48,840 bases of DNA from contig JAHFSY010000033.1 of assembly GCA_023269615.1 (NCBI GenBank), forward strand, positions 1 to 48,840, written 5' to 3'. This stretch comes from Verrucomicrobiota bacterium. Its GTDB lineage: Bacteria; Verrucomicrobiota; Verrucomicrobiia; JABWAM01. The notes beneath the pieces were generated by a model. That model saw only the letters and a list, made by a program, of their open reading frames with translations, was not told where the DNA came from and made no database searches. The position numbers and the translations under genes are program-made. Positions 22,914 to 32,723 of the stretch are shown one piece after another (position 1 is the stretch's first letter; each line of letters starts with the position of its first letter).

Positions 22914-23723
22914 ATGAATCTTGTTTACGTTGACGAGGCCGGTGATGACGGGCATCCCCGCACATCCTCCCCGTTGTTCGTTCTCTCGGCGATCTGGATT
23001 CGGGAAGAGGAGTGGCGGGAGTCGTTTCAGAAGGTGGAAGCGTGCCGTCATGACCTGCGCAAGCTGTTCGGGTTCCCCGGCACGCTGGAGCTTCACACCC
23101 GTGAATTCCTGCTGAACAAGAACCCTTATGGGGAGTTGAGGATGGGGAACGAGGAGCGGGTGGGGATGATCGGGTTTTGCTGCAAGTTCCTGTCGCGACT
23201 ACCCGTCCGTCTGATGAATGTCTGCATTCACAAGGCACAGATCAAGGAGCCACATTTTGACGTGATGGAGTCGGCTTTGGCGAGCTTGCTGGCATGGATG
23301 GAGCACGAGGGACGGAGTGACCGAAGAATCGGCGATCAGAATCGGAATCAGGGGCGATTTCTGGTGATTACGGATGAAGGGCGGCTGGGGAAGATGCGGG
23401 CTGTGGCGCGAAAGATGCAGCGGCGTGGAGTTTCTTCGTCCGGACGGGGAGACGGGGCCGGTTCGGGCGGGATCGAGCGGATGGTTGAGGATCCGCTGGC
23501 GAAGGATTCGAAGGAATCCTATTTCATCCAGTTTGCCGACATGATGGCGTGCATTGTTTATCTTCATTGCATCATCAGGCTCAAGGCCGGGATTTTCAGC
23601 CATCGGATGCCGCCGCAACTGGATGAGTCACGCTTGGGAGACTGGCTGGCACTGTTGAAGCTGAATCCTGCGCTTGAGACGGGGCCGGAAGGAGCACGCG
23701 GCGTTGTGATTCTCCCGAAATGA
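22914..23723 (+). CDS. DUF3800 domain protein
   Basis: A 269-residue protein. It has the acidic N-terminal start of DUF3800 (NLVYVDEAGDDG), a middle basic region, LVITDEGRL, and the C-terminal IQFADMMACIVYLH that fits the QlADl block of the family. DUF3800 has an RNase H-like fold and is often found in defence islands or mobile regions; its activity here is unknown. It stands alone, facing away from the cassette-like block, with a REP unit in place of a normal leader. Confidence 0.75.
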   Translation: MNLVYVDEAGDDGHPRTSSPLFVLSAIWIREEEWRESFQKVEACRHDLRKLFGFPGTLELHTREFLLNKNPYGELRMGNEERVGMIGFCCKFLSRLPVRLMNVCIHKAQIKEPHFDVMESALASLLAWMEHEGRSDRRIGDQNRNQGRFLVITDEGRLGKMRAVARKMQRRGVSSSGRGDGAGSGGIERMVEDPLAKDSKESYFIQFADMMACIVYLHCIIRLKAGIFSHRMPPQLDESRLGDWLALLKLNPALETGPEGARGVVILPK

Positions 23724-23831
23724 AAACACCACCTACAACGCATTCGCGCTTTCAGTGGTTCGACATGAATATACGCCGGGAGCGATGCTGGCGCAAGGGG
23801 ATTTATTCGGAAAGGCGACGGCGCACGTTCC

Positions 23832-24488
23832 ATGTTGAAAACCCTCCCGCACGTGTCTATACCTTGTGCCCACGTGAAGCCAATCCCGCGACGCACCATT
23901 TACCGCCTGTCTGTCTACCTGCGGTGCCTTCACCGGCTGAAGGAAAACCACATCGAGACCGTCTCCTCCGAGGCCCTCTCCCGGGCGGCGGGCGTCAAGC
24001 CCACTCAATTGCGCAAGGATCTCACGCACCTTGGCCAGCTCGGCAAGCGCGGACTCGGCTACCAGGTCGAGGACATCACTGCCAAGCTCACCGCGTTCCT
24101 CGGCACAAACCGCTTTCAGCCCGTCGTCCTCATCGGCGTCGGCAACCTCGGCACCGCCCTCCTCTCCTACAGGGGATTTGAAAAAGCCGGTTTCGAGGTG
24201 ACCGGCGCGTTCGACGCAGAACCCAGCCGCCCGCGTGGCAAGGACCTGCCGGTGAAAATTCTCCCCATGGACCAGCTCACCGCCTTCATCAAGGAACGCC
24301 AGGTGAAAATGGCCATCCTCTCCGTCCCCGGCACCGAGGCCCAGGAAGTCGCCAACCGCCTCGTCGAATCCGGCATCACCGCCATCCTCAACTTCGCTCC
24401 CGTCATCCTGCTCGCCCCCGACACCGTGATGGTCAACAACGTCAACCTCGCCATCGAGCTCGAAAACCTGGCCTACTTCCTGCAGTGA
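23832..24488 (+). CDS. rex: Redox-sensing transcriptional repressor Rex
   Basis: A 218-residue regulator. The N-terminal winged helix at about 17-80 contains RRTIYRLSVYLRCL, TVSSEALSRAAGVKPTQLRK and DLTHLGQLGKRGLGY. The C-terminal Rossmann domain has VVLIGVGNLGTALL for NAD(H). It would repress fermentative or respiratory genes when NADH is low. A GTG start at residue 15 (VKPIPRRTIY) would give a shorter, more typical N-terminus. No obvious TTGTGAA-type operator was found nearby, and no target gene lies next to it. Confidence 0.93.
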   Translation: MLKTLPHVSIPCAHVKPIPRRTIYRLSVYLRCLHRLKENHIETVSSEALSRAAGVKPTQLRKDLTHLGQLGKRGLGYQVEDITAKLTAFLGTNRFQPVVLIGVGNLGTALLSYRGFEKAGFEVTGAFDAEPSRPRGKDLPVKILPMDQLTAFIKERQVKMAILSVPGTEAQEVANRLVESGITAILNFAPVILLAPDTVMVNNVNLAIELENLAYFLQ

Positions 24489-24564
24489 TCCCGAGATGGA
24501 GTGACGCTTCTGTGAAGCGCCTCTACAACTTTTGCCCTTTGCCTTCTCTCCAATCTGATCAGGA

Positions 24565-25464
24565 TCACTTCGCCGCTTTCGCTTCCGCAATCACCCGGCG
24601 GATGTCGGCCACAATCGCCTCGTAGTCATCGCAGCGCGGACTCTCCTTGATCGCGCCCAGCATCACCTCCACGGCCTTTCTCCGATCTCCTTGCGCCGCG
24701 TAATCCCTGCCCACCTGCCAGAGCAGCCACGGGCGGCGGTGAAGCGTGAAGTGATTCTTCTTCGCCGCAAGTCCATCGCGTCCCGCAATTCCCTCCTCCA
24801 GCGTGATGTTGTAACGCCACTGCTCGAACATCCTTGGGTCCTTCTTTGTACGCAGCCATCCAATCACATTCACGCGATGCATCTCAGGTGTGTTGGTCAG
24901 GTCTCCCATGTACCAGTTCGAAAGACCTTGAATCAGCCCCGCATGGTGGCTCGCCACAAGAAAGGGACTGTTCGCAACTCCGCCCGTGAGCAGGTCGTAT
25001 TTCGCCAGTTTCACAAACTTGTCCGGGGAAGCGCCTGGAAAATTTTGAATCCAATCCAGCGTCCCCTTCACCGCATCCTCATCCCTCCCAGCCTTCTTCG
25101 TCAGGGTGGCAAGGAGATATTGCAGGTGCATCCGCAATGCCAGGATGAAGCTGTCATCCTTGAACATCGCCTTGTTCTGGTCCTCCCACGCCTTCACGCT
25201 TGCGTGTTCTCTTTTCGCGCCCTCGAAATGAACGGCGACGTAAACGTCCTTGTACGCATTGACCATCGCTGCCTCGCTGGCAAGGATCGAAGTCAACTGG
25301 CCGCCAATCGCGTCCACCTGGCCCACCACGGTCTGACGCCGTTCGTTTTCGTTTTGGGTTAAAAACGCCTCCACGTCGCTGAAATCATTCGTGGCAGGCG
25401 GGGACGTTTGCGCAACAGCTCCAACCATCGCGCCAAGCAGAAAAGCGGCGAACCATGTTTTCAC
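24565..25464 (-). CDS. Hypothetical secreted protein
   Basis: A 299-residue protein with a signal peptide (MKTWFAAFLLGAMVGAVAQT, cleavage near residue 19). The mature part is predicted mainly helical, with a TPR-like stretch near the C-terminus (VGRDYAAQGDRRKAVEVMLGAI). Its ATG overlaps the thrB stop (ATGA), so both are on one transcript with panD. Not recognised. The pairing with thrB gives no clear functional hint. Confidence 0.7.
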   Translation of the reverse strand: MKTWFAAFLLGAMVGAVAQTSPPATNDFSDVEAFLTQNENERRQTVVGQVDAIGGQLTSILASEAAMVNAYKDVYVAVHFEGAKREHASVKAWEDQNKAMFKDDSFILALRMHLQYLLATLTKKAGRDEDAVKGTLDWIQNFPGASPDKFVKLAKYDLLTGGVANSPFLVASHHAGLIQGLSNWYMGDLTNTPEMHRVNVIGWLRTKKDPRMFEQWRYNITLEEGIAGRDGLAAKKNHFTLHRRPWLLWQVGRDYAAQGDRRKAVEVMLGAIKESPRCDDYEAIVADIRRVIAEAKAAK

Positions 25465-26372
25465 GCAAGATCCTTGAATGTGACGCCTGTGTTATCGGCG
25501 CTCACAACCACAATCTCGCACTCGCGGCCAGAATCCGCAAAGACCTTCTTCATCGTCACTCCCACCTTCGTCGCGTTGGACTTCGTCAGTGCCATCACGG
25601 TGGACCCGCTGCCGCTGAGCCATCCGCCAATCGCCCCCGCCTCCTTCGCGGCTTTCAGGCAGGGAAACAACTGCGGGATCAGCGTCGAGCGCACCGGCTG
25701 GTGAAGCCGATCCTCAAGAAAATCGCCCACCAACCCGTAATCGCCATTCCACAACGCCGCCACAAGAAGCGCCACGCGATTCACATTGTGCACGGCATCG
25801 GCAAACGGCAGAGCCGCAGGAAGCAGCGCCCGGGCTTTCTTCGTCTCCACTTCAAAATCCGGGATCGCCGCCACAAATTGCAATGACTCCGGCAATGGCT
25901 TGCGGATGCACGCGACTTCACCCCCGCCCATGATCCCCGATACCACCAGCCCGCCATGAAGCCCGGGTGCAGCGTTGTCGGGATGCCCCTCCAGTTCCGT
26001 CACAAGCTTCAACACGTCGGCTTTGCTCAGCGGATTTCCAAAAAGACGGTCCAGCCCCGCCACTACTCCAAGGCGCACCGTCACGCTGCTTCCAAGTCCG
26101 CGCGCCGTGGGAACGCTTCCCGTGATCTGCACCGCCACGCCGCGCTCCTCCACCTTCGCCTTGCGAAAAAATAAACGCGTGCACTCCATGACCATCTTGA
26201 GCGCTCCATGACTTTGCTCGCGAGGAATATCCCCCATCAGTTGCACCTCCGGCACCTCCGACAGCGTCAGCTCCACGTCATTGTAAATCTGCAGCGCGAT
26301 CCCAAGACTGTCGAAACCAGGCCCCACGTTCGCCGTCGTCGCCGGCACCCGTACGCGAATCTTGGTTTTCAT
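25461..26372 (-). CDS. thrB: Homoserine kinase
   Basis: A 303-residue GHMP kinase that phosphorylates homoserine on the way to threonine. Seen: VRVPATTANVGPGFDSLG, the ATP-binding PTARGLGSSVT, HPDNAAPGLHGGLV and GGWLSGSGSTVMAL near the C-terminus. The frame is open far upstream across panD, but MKTKIRVRVPAT at 26372 is the proper start, 11 bp after panD ends. Length is normal for the family. No thrA or thrC is in the window. Confidence 0.93.
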   Translation of the reverse strand: MKTKIRVRVPATTANVGPGFDSLGIALQIYNDVELTLSEVPEVQLMGDIPREQSHGALKMVMECTRLFFRKAKVEERGVAVQITGSVPTARGLGSSVTVRLGVVAGLDRLFGNPLSKADVLKLVTELEGHPDNAAPGLHGGLVVSGIMGGGEVACIRKPLPESLQFVAAIPDFEVETKKARALLPAALPFADAVHNVNRVALLVAALWNGDYGLVGDFLEDRLHQPVRSTLIPQLFPCLKAAKEAGAIGGWLSGSGSTVMALTKSNATKVGVTMKKVFADSGRECEIVVVSADNTGVTFKDLA

Positions 26373-26383
26373 GCGACGTAAAC

Positions 26384-26743
26384 CTACTTGCGGCGCGACG
26401 GCAACCGGTTCCCTTTTTGCAAGGTGACCATGCGGGGGCGGTGCCTCGACGCCTTTTCCGCCTTCACGCGGACAAAGCTCATGATCGTCAACAGGTCGCC
26501 CCTTTTCCCAAGATGCGCCGTTGCTCCATTCAAACAAATCTCCCCCTTGCCGCGTTCGCCGGCGATCATGTACGTCTCGAACCTCTCCCCATTGCGCATG
26601 TTGCCCACCAGCACGCGCTCGTATTTCAGAAGCCCAACGGCCTCCATCAGATCCACCGACACGGTGATGCTGCCCTCGTAATTCACATTGCCATCCGTGA
26701 CCGTCGCCCGATGCAGCTTGGACTTGAGCATGGAAATCATCAT
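26384..26743 (-). CDS. panD: Aspartate 1-decarboxylase
   Basis: A 119-residue proenzyme that makes beta-alanine for pantothenate. Seen: MLKSKLHRATVTDGNVNYEGSITV with the self-cleavage site Gly-Ser in YEGS (the Ser becomes the pyruvoyl group), TYMIAGERGKGEICLNGATA and GDLLTIMSF. Start could be M1, M2 or M5; MLKSKLHRATV fits the family best. It is the first gene of panD-thrB-hypothetical, and the divergent 5'-nucleotidase begins 92 bp away. With coaC it covers two steps of CoA synthesis, though not next to each other. Confidence 0.93.
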   Translation of the reverse strand: MMISMLKSKLHRATVTDGNVNYEGSITVSVDLMEAVGLLKYERVLVGNMRNGERFETYMIAGERGKGEICLNGATAHLGKRGDLLTIMSFVRVKAEKASRHRPRMVTLQKGNRLPSRRK

Positions 26744-26835
26744 AAAATGGAGTGTGGCAAAACCACGCCCGCCAAGCTAACAAGATTTTTCACCACTGCA
26801 AGCCCCAAGCGGGTCTTTGGAAATCCCATCACGCC

Positions 26836-28581
26836 ATGAAGTTCCCCCCATCACATCGATCGGTCTTTTCGGAGGTAGGGCGCGTTCGCCGAACGCGCCG
26901 TCATTTGGACATCCACCGATCTTCATCCACCAGGCAACCTCGACGCGGCGCGTTCGGCGAACGCGCCCTACCTCGGACTCTGCTTTTACTGCTCATCCTG
27001 CTCTTCCCCCTTCCCGTCGGCCAGGCGAAAGAAATTTCCATCATCATCCTCCACACCACCGACCTGCATGCCACCATCCTGCCCACCACGGATTATGACG
27101 GTAAACCCGACGTCGGCGGCGCGGCGCGCTGCGCCGCCATGATCAAGAAAATCCGGGCCGCGGACAAAAATGTCCTCCTCGTGGACGCCGGCGACCTCTA
27201 CCAGGGCAGCGCCCTCGGGTGGCTCACCGAAGGCTCCGTCATGACCCGCTACGTGAACGCGCTGCAATACGACGCATGGGAGCTCGGCAACCACGAGTTT
27301 GACTGGGGCATCGAAAAAATCTCAGCCCGCCTCGCAGAAACAAAAATTCCGGTCCTTGCCGCGAATCTTCACCACAAGCCCGAAGCCAGCACACCGGCGG
27401 CCATCACCGACGCTTTCAAGAAAATCCAGCCGTACATCATCCGCGAAGTCGAGGGCGTCAAAGTCGGAATTGTCGGGATTGATACACCCGGCATCCCCAA
27501 TTGGAGCCGCCCGCGCCTCATTCCAGGAATCACGCTGGAAACTCCGGTGGACGCCCTCAAGCGTGTCATCCCGGAAATGAAAGCCGCCGGCTGCAAAATC
27601 CTCGTTCTCGTCACACACCAGGGAATCCGCGAACAGGGCGACGACCACGCCAACCAGCTCAACGCCGTCACGAAAGCCTTTCCCGAGCTCGATGTGGTCA
27701 TCGGCGGCCACACCCACCGCCTGCATCCGCAACAAAGCCTCAATGGCGTCCTCTACACGCAGGCAAATTACTGGGGGACCTACCTAGGACGCGTGGACCT
27801 TGCTTTCGACACCGCCACAAACAAGCTGGTGTCAAAAAAATCCCAGGCCATCCCGATGGATTCCAGCGTGCCCATGGACGAAGAGCTGCTGGCGCTCCTG
27901 AAGCCGCAACTGGACGATGCGGAAAAGTTTCTGGCAACCAAGGTGGGCGAAACCGCCGACATCATGCACGCGCGCTCGCTGGCGGTCGGCACCAAAAAGG
28001 AGACCCCTCTCTTCAACCTCCTCTGCGCGTCCATTGCCGAGAGCATCGAGTCGCATGGCGGCAAGGTGGACGCGGTGTTGCACGGGGTCCTGAGCGAACG
28101 CGCCGTCCTTCAACCCGGCCCCATCACGATGCGCGACATCTTCGAGGTCGTCCCCTACGAGAACACCATCGGCGTCGCAACGCTCACGCGTGACCAGCTC
28201 GTCGAGATCCTCGAGGAAAACGCCACCGCCTGGTCGAGCGACCGGGTCCGTTATCTCTGGGGAATGACGATGAAACTTTCGCCGTCCTCCCCCGCCGGAA
28301 AACGCGTCGTCTTCGTCGGCGATCGCGACGGCAAATCCCTGCCCGCCGATGGCACGTTTCGCGTCGCATTCAATTCCTACGATCTCGCCAGCGGTGGCAC
28401 GCGCTGGAAACGGCTCCGCGAAATCGTGGACACGCCGGAGGCACGGTTAAAGGAATACGATTTCCAGACGCGCGACGCGCTCGTCGAATACATCAAAAAA
28501 CATTCCCCACTCAAGGCCGAGACACGCGAGTGGCTGAGCATCGAGCGCAAGCCTGGCCTCAAGGAAAAGCCTTCACCTTGA
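26836..28581 (+). CDS. Secreted 5'-nucleotidase/metallophosphatase with REP in its leader
   Basis: A 581-residue exported phosphoesterase. Seen: metal-binding [24 protein letters not shown] and GGHTHRL of the calcineurin-like domain (about 65-300), and a 5'-nucleotidase C-terminal domain ([29 protein letters not shown]). It likely releases phosphate from nucleotides in the periplasm. The N-terminus is odd: residues 13-47 are encoded by a perfect 29-bp inverted repeat of the REP family plus its spacer. The hydrophobic core [14 protein letters not shown] follows at about 48-61. The start at 26836 is the only Met before the core. Confidence 0.88.
   Translation: MKFPPSHRSVFSEVGRVRRTRRHLDIHRSSSTRQPRRGAFGERALPRTLLLLLILLFPLPVGQAKEISIIILHTTDLHATILPTTDYDGKPDVGGAARCAAMIKKIRAADKNVLLVDAGDLYQGSALGWLTEGSVMTRYVNALQYDAWELGNHEFDWGIEKISARLAETKIPVLAANLHHKPEASTPAAITDAFKKIQPYIIREVEGVKVGIVGIDTPGIPNWSRPRLIPGITLETPVDALKRVIPEMKAAGCKILVLVTHQGIREQGDDHANQLNAVTKAFPELDVVIGGHTHRLHPQQSLNGVLYTQANYWGTYLGRVDLAFDTATNKLVSKKSQAIPMDSSVPMDEELLALLKPQLDDAEKFLATKVGETADIMHARSLAVGTKKETPLFNLLCASIAESIESHGGKVDAVLHGVLSERAVLQPGPITMRDIFEVVPYENTIGVATLTRDQLVEILEENATAWSSDRVRYLWGMTMKLSPSSPAGKRVVFVGDRDGKSLPADGTFRVAFNSYDLASGGTRWKRLREIVDTPEARLKEYDFQTRDALVEYIKKHSPLKAETREWLSIERKPGLKEKPSP
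26872..26974. repeat. Inverted pair of REP-like units in a signal-peptide region
   Basis: A perfect 29-bp inverted repeat (26872-26900 and 26946-26974) with a 45-bp spacer. The arms contain the same 27-bp unit as in the family-2 MITEs. The insertion adds about 35 codons to the 5'-nucleotidase leader without breaking the frame. Confidence 0.88.
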
Positions 28582-28639
28582 ATTCCGAAATCAACTTTCA
28601 GCTTTCAACATTCAGCTCTTTCGGGTTTGTTCTCGGTGC

Positions 28640-30178
28640 ATGAAGAAAATTGTCATCCTGGATTTTGGCAGCCAATACACCCAGGTCATCGCGCGCCGCA
28701 TCCGCGAATGCCAGGTCTTCTCGGAAATCCTCCCGCACACCACCCCCGCCTCGAGGCTCAGGCACCCGGATGTCCGGGGCATCATCCTCTCGGGCGGGCC
28801 GGCCAGCGTCTATGCCCACAAGGCGCCCCACCCTGACCCCGCCATCTTCGACCTCGGCGTTCCCGTCCTCGGCATCTGCTACGGCATGCAGTTGATGGCC
28901 CATCACCTCGGCGGACGCGTCTCGCCCGGCGGCAAGCGTGAATACGGACATGGCACACTTCAACGCGCTTCCGGCTGCGCCCTTTTTTCCGGCCTGACCA
29001 GGACACTCAAGGTCTGGAATTCGCATGGCGACAAGCTCACGCGGTTCCCCAAGGGTTTTCGCAGCGTGGCGCGCACGGAAAATTCCGAATACGCCGCCAT
29101 CGAGCATCGCGGGCGTCGGCTCTTCGGCCTTCAATTCCATCCCGAGGTGAACCACACGCCGCGCGGGCGCGAAATCATCGAGAACTTCGTCCATCGCATC
29201 TGCGGCTGCGACCGCTCCTGGACCATGCGCTCCTACATCCAGCTCGCCTGCGAACAAATTCGCGGGCAGGTCGGAGGCGAAAAGGTGATCCTCGGCCTGA
29301 GCGGCGGAGTTGATTCCTGCGTAGCCGCCGCGCTCCTCCACAAGGCCATCGGCAATCAGCTCACCTGCGTCTTCGTCAACAATGGACTGCTTCGAAAAAA
29401 TGAAGGCGACGCGGTCTGCCAGCTCGTCCGTCGCAACTTCAAGGTCCGGCTCAAATACGTGGAGGCCACCGGGCGTTTCCTGGATGCCCTGCGCGGAGTG
29501 ACCGATCCCGAACGCAAGCGCAAGATCATCGGGCGCGAATTCATCCGCGTCTTTGAGCAGACAACGGAACAACTGAGCGGCTCCCACCGCTTCCTCGCGC
29601 AAGGCACACTCTATCCAGACGTGATCGAGAGCGTTTCCATTGGCAACAACCCGGCGGCGCTCATCAAGTCCCATCACAACGTCGGCGGGCTTCCAAAGCG
29701 GATGAAGTTCAAGCTTGTGGAACCGCTGCGCCAGCTTTTCAAGGACGAGGTGCGCAAGGTCGGCGAACAGCTCGGGCTGCCGCGCGAAGTGGTGTGGCGC
29801 CAGCCATTCCCCGGACCAGGATTGGCCGTGCGATGCCTTGGCGACATCACACGCGAGAAGCTGAGGATTTTGCGCGACGCCGACTGGGTCGTGCTCGACG
29901 AAATGAAACGCAGCAACTGGTACTACAAGGTCTGGCAGAGCTTCGCCGTCCTGCTCCCCGTCAAGTCGGTGGGAGTGATGGGCGACGAACGGACCTACGA
30001 ATTCACCATCGCTCTGCGCGCCGTGGAAAGCCAGGATGCCATGACGGCAGACTGGGTGCGGCTTCCCGAAGACCTTCTGGCTCGAATCTCCTCCCGCATC
30101 ATCAACGAGGTAAAGGGCGTCAATCGCGTGGTGTACGACATCACATCCAAGCCCCCCGGCACGATCGAATGGGAATGA
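28640..30178 (+). CDS. guaA: GMP synthase (glutamine-hydrolysing)
   Basis: A 512-residue enzyme aminating XMP to GMP. The N-terminal glutaminase has Cys 80 in GICYGMQ and QFHPEV. The ATP pyrophosphatase has the P-loop LGLSGGVDS near 230, and the C-terminal dimerisation part ends PPGTIEWE, as usual. Length is normal. A 58-bp leader with word-like repeats (ctttcagctttcaacattc) separates it from the previous gene. It is convergent with the polysaccharide operon, with an inverted repeat between. Confidence 0.96.
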   Translation: MKKIVILDFGSQYTQVIARRIRECQVFSEILPHTTPASRLRHPDVRGIILSGGPASVYAHKAPHPDPAIFDLGVPVLGICYGMQLMAHHLGGRVSPGGKREYGHGTLQRASGCALFSGLTRTLKVWNSHGDKLTRFPKGFRSVARTENSEYAAIEHRGRRLFGLQFHPEVNHTPRGREIIENFVHRICGCDRSWTMRSYIQLACEQIRGQVGGEKVILGLSGGVDSCVAAALLHKAIGNQLTCVFVNNGLLRKNEGDAVCQLVRRNFKVRLKYVEATGRFLDALRGVTDPERKRKIIGREFIRVFEQTTEQLSGSHRFLAQGTLYPDVIESVSIGNNPAALIKSHHNVGGLPKRMKFKLVEPLRQLFKDEVRKVGEQLGLPREVVWRQPFPGPGLAVRCLGDITREKLRILRDADWVVLDEMKRSNWYYKVWQSFAVLLPVKSVGVMGDERTYEFTIALRAVESQDAMTADWVRLPEDLLARISSRIINEVKGVNRVVYDITSKPPGTIEWE

Positions 30179-30198
30179 AAGAAACCATCCAGATTGTT

Positions 30199-30280
30199 TA
30201 GACTGTAGGCTGTGGGCTGTAGGAAATGAAGCGGCAACGGGTTTGCATCTTCTCTCCTACAGCCTACAGTCTACAGCCTG
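30199..30280. repeat. Inverted repeat between guaA and the polysaccharide operon
   Basis: Arms gactgtaggctgt (from 30201) and acagcctacagtc (to 30271) pair perfectly over 13 bp. Both sides carry further iterations of the word ctgtagg. It lies between convergent genes and may act as a two-way stop; a short T-rich run is absent. Confidence 0.65.
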
Positions 30281-30293
30281 ATTGTCCGAGCCT

Positions 30294-32723
30294 CTACTCC
30301 ACCTTGGCCCAGTGGGCCGCCAGTTTATCCCAGAGCGTCGCCGCTTCAGGCCACCGACCACCCTTCCCATACGCCAGCGCCAGGCCATGTTGCGCGACCG
30401 CATCCGTCGGCTCGTCCTTGAGCATCCGCTCCCACAACGGGATCGCGTCAGCGTAACGCTCCTGGCTCATCAACGTCCCGGCAACCTTGAAAACAAAATC
30501 CCGATTGGCCGAACCCATCCGGGCGCGTTGAAGCGTGGGGTCGGTCAACACCACGGATTCGGTGAAGGCTGGGGAGATCGCGTGCAATTTGCCGACGCGC
30601 TCAAACGCCAGCACCGCGGATTCGTGCATGTTGGTGATCCGCAGGGCGTGCCCCAGCCAGTACCATTCGATGTCGTTTTTGGGCGGCACCTGATTGAATG
30701 CGGCGATCACCTTGGAAGCTTCTCCCTCGGCAATCAACACGCCGGCAATTTTTCCGCGAAAAACCTCATAAGTCATCCAACGGTTCACACCTTGCTGTAC
30801 CCACGCGCGCAATGCCGCGTCGTCCTTCATCCCATGAAGCTTGCTTCCCACCAGAAGCCAGCGCTGGGGATCGCGCTGCGCAAGGGCGGTCATGACGGCC
30901 TTTCCGCCGGGAAGATCCATCACGTCGTGCAGCATGTCAGAAAAAAAGATCGACGGGTTTGGCGCGATGGACAGCGCACTCTCAAAAAAATCCATCGCAA
31001 CCGTGGGCTTGGAGTCCATGAAAAGGATGCCCGCCCGCATGGAGATCATGGGATTGGCCTGCCCCAGCCGCTGGGCGCGCAGGAAGCATCGACGCACCTC
31101 GCGGCTCATCGATGGCATGCCCGCCGCCGAGGTGCCCGCGAGCTCATGCGCCCGCCAGTAAAAAGGCCACTCCTCCAGGCCATGCTGGCTTTCTTTCCAC
31201 GCATCGGAATATTCACGGCTCACAATCGAATGTTCCATGCGTCGAATGGGATCATGGCCGGGCCACCACCATGCAAGAAACGCCGCCGCCAGAAGTGCTG
31301 CAGCCATCGTGAAAAGAATGCACCGTTTCCTGAAAAGCGAAGGCGGCGCGGCAGCGGAGTCCTTCACGGGATCCCGCGCAAACGTCCGGCCGCGAATCAG
31401 CATGCCGGTGAGTGATGCAGCCATCCACGCGTTGGCCGGGATATGCAGGGGAAAATCCACCGCCGAGTGAAACCCCATTACGGCCAGTGAGGCCCAACCC
31501 GCCATCTGCCATTCGCTCGGGTGTTCACGCAATGTTCTCCACGCCCGGGCAAAAAGGCAGGTGACAAGCCCGCATAGGGCCAGGCTGCCAGGCACCCCGT
31601 ACTCCGCCCACGCCTGAAGATATTCGTTTTCCACATGCGTCACAGTCAAGCTCCCCTCGGTCGTTTGGAATGCAGGAAAAACCGTCTTGAATGCGCCCGC
31701 ACCAATGCCACGCCCCCTCATTTTTACCGCCATCCTCCATGTGTCCTTCCATACCTGGCGCCTCCCTTCCACCTCCGTGTCATGCCCTCGTTCCAGCCAG
31801 AACTCCGTGCGCAGCAACACGGCCCGCCCATACGTCAGCAAGAGGCCGCCAAAAATCAGGAGCCCGACCACGATCACACGCGAGCGCATCCCAAACTTGC
31901 GCCTGGAAATCTGGCAGAGGGCAAAGACTGCCAGGCCGACCAGCAGCGATAACAGCCCTCCCTTCGATGCCGTGGCGATGGACATGCAGGCGCAAAAAAC
32001 AGTCGCCAACAGCGCCGCAAGCCCGATCGTGCGCGAGGCATTCTGATTCTTGCGGGGGAACGCCTGGCGGAAGAAAATCCCGATCCCGACAAGGATCCCC
32101 ATGTTCAGATAATTTGAAAAATGGTTCCGGTTGCTGAATGGCCCCCAATGATGCTGGTAGTACGGTCGGCCCAGGCCGTTCAGGAACTCGCCTCCATTCA
32201 TGCGATCCAGCAACCCCACCAGTGCCACCCCCGTTGCCAGCACCAGAAGAAAATAGTTGAGCATGGCGCGAAAAAACCGGTCTTCCGACCAGTGCCAGAC
32301 AAGATAGACCGAAACCGTGACGGCGCTCACCCCGAACAATGCCGACCAGGTGGCACAGGGCGCCATGCTTCCATGAAGGGAATGCGTGAATTTCCACTCA
32401 AGCTCGGACAGCAGCGACGCCTGTCCCGGCGCCAGGAAGCCAGCCCACGACGCAGGCCACGGGCATAACGTCAGCGAAATCCACGACAACAGGAGTCCAA
32501 GGCAGACGAGCACGCCACGGGAAATACGCGATGGTGATTCATCCGCAACCGTGGACTCCAGGAGACAGGCTGCAGCGAGAAAAAGCGCGATGGATCCCTT
32601 CGCCCACAGATCCACGCCCCCAAACATCAATGCCGCATACAATCCGGAAAGAAAATACAGGCCCTGTGCGACCTGGCGGGGACCAATCGCACGATGTCTT
32701 TCCGTTCGCATCCGTGATTTCAT
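30294..32723 (-). CDS. O-antigen ligase/polymerase-like membrane protein with TPR tail
   Basis: An 809-residue protein. The N-terminal half (to about 450) has roughly ten membrane segments and the family motifs SIATASKGGLLSLLVG and RGIGAGAFKTVFPAFQT with HVENEYLQAWAEYGVPGSL. The C-terminal half is soluble and repeat-like (TPR), as in many Wzy_C/ligase fusions. It would join or polymerise lipid-linked sugar chains on the outer face of the inner membrane. Its ATG overlaps the stop of the upstream transferase (TGATG), which fixes the start at 32723. Last gene of the operon. Confidence 0.8.
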   Translation of the reverse strand: MKSRMRTERHRAIGPRQVAQGLYFLSGLYAALMFGGVDLWAKGSIALFLAAACLLESTVADESPSRISRGVLVCLGLLLSWISLTLCPWPASWAGFLAPGQASLLSELEWKFTHSLHGSMAPCATWSALFGVSAVTVSVYLVWHWSEDRFFRAMLNYFLLVLATGVALVGLLDRMNGGEFLNGLGRPYYQHHWGPFSNRNHFSNYLNMGILVGIGIFFRQAFPRKNQNASRTIGLAALLATVFCACMSIATASKGGLLSLLVGLAVFALCQISRRKFGMRSRVIVVGLLIFGGLLLTYGRAVLLRTEFWLERGHDTEVEGRRQVWKDTWRMAVKMRGRGIGAGAFKTVFPAFQTTEGSLTVTHVENEYLQAWAEYGVPGSLALCGLVTCLFARAWRTLREHPSEWQMAGWASLAVMGFHSAVDFPLHIPANAWMAASLTGMLIRGRTFARDPVKDSAAAPPSLFRKRCILFTMAAALLAAAFLAWWWPGHDPIRRMEHSIVSREYSDAWKESQHGLEEWPFYWRAHELAGTSAAGMPSMSREVRRCFLRAQRLGQANPMISMRAGILFMDSKPTVAMDFFESALSIAPNPSIFFSDMLHDVMDLPGGKAVMTALAQRDPQRWLLVGSKLHGMKDDAALRAWVQQGVNRWMTYEVFRGKIAGVLIAEGEASKVIAAFNQVPPKNDIEWYWLGHALRITNMHESAVLAFERVGKLHAISPAFTESVVLTDPTLQRARMGSANRDFVFKVAGTLMSQERYADAIPLWERMLKDEPTDAVAQHGLALAYGKGGRWPEAATLWDKLAAHWAKVE

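Noticed and set aside
25461..26783. A 440-codon version of homoserine kinase
   Set aside because: The extra N-terminal part is panD read in the wrong frame; the GHMP kinase starts at 26372.
30282..31415. A 377-codon plus-strand frame opposite the ligase-like gene
   Set aside because: His/Arg/Pro-rich composition with no domain; the minus strand has a convincing TPR tail.
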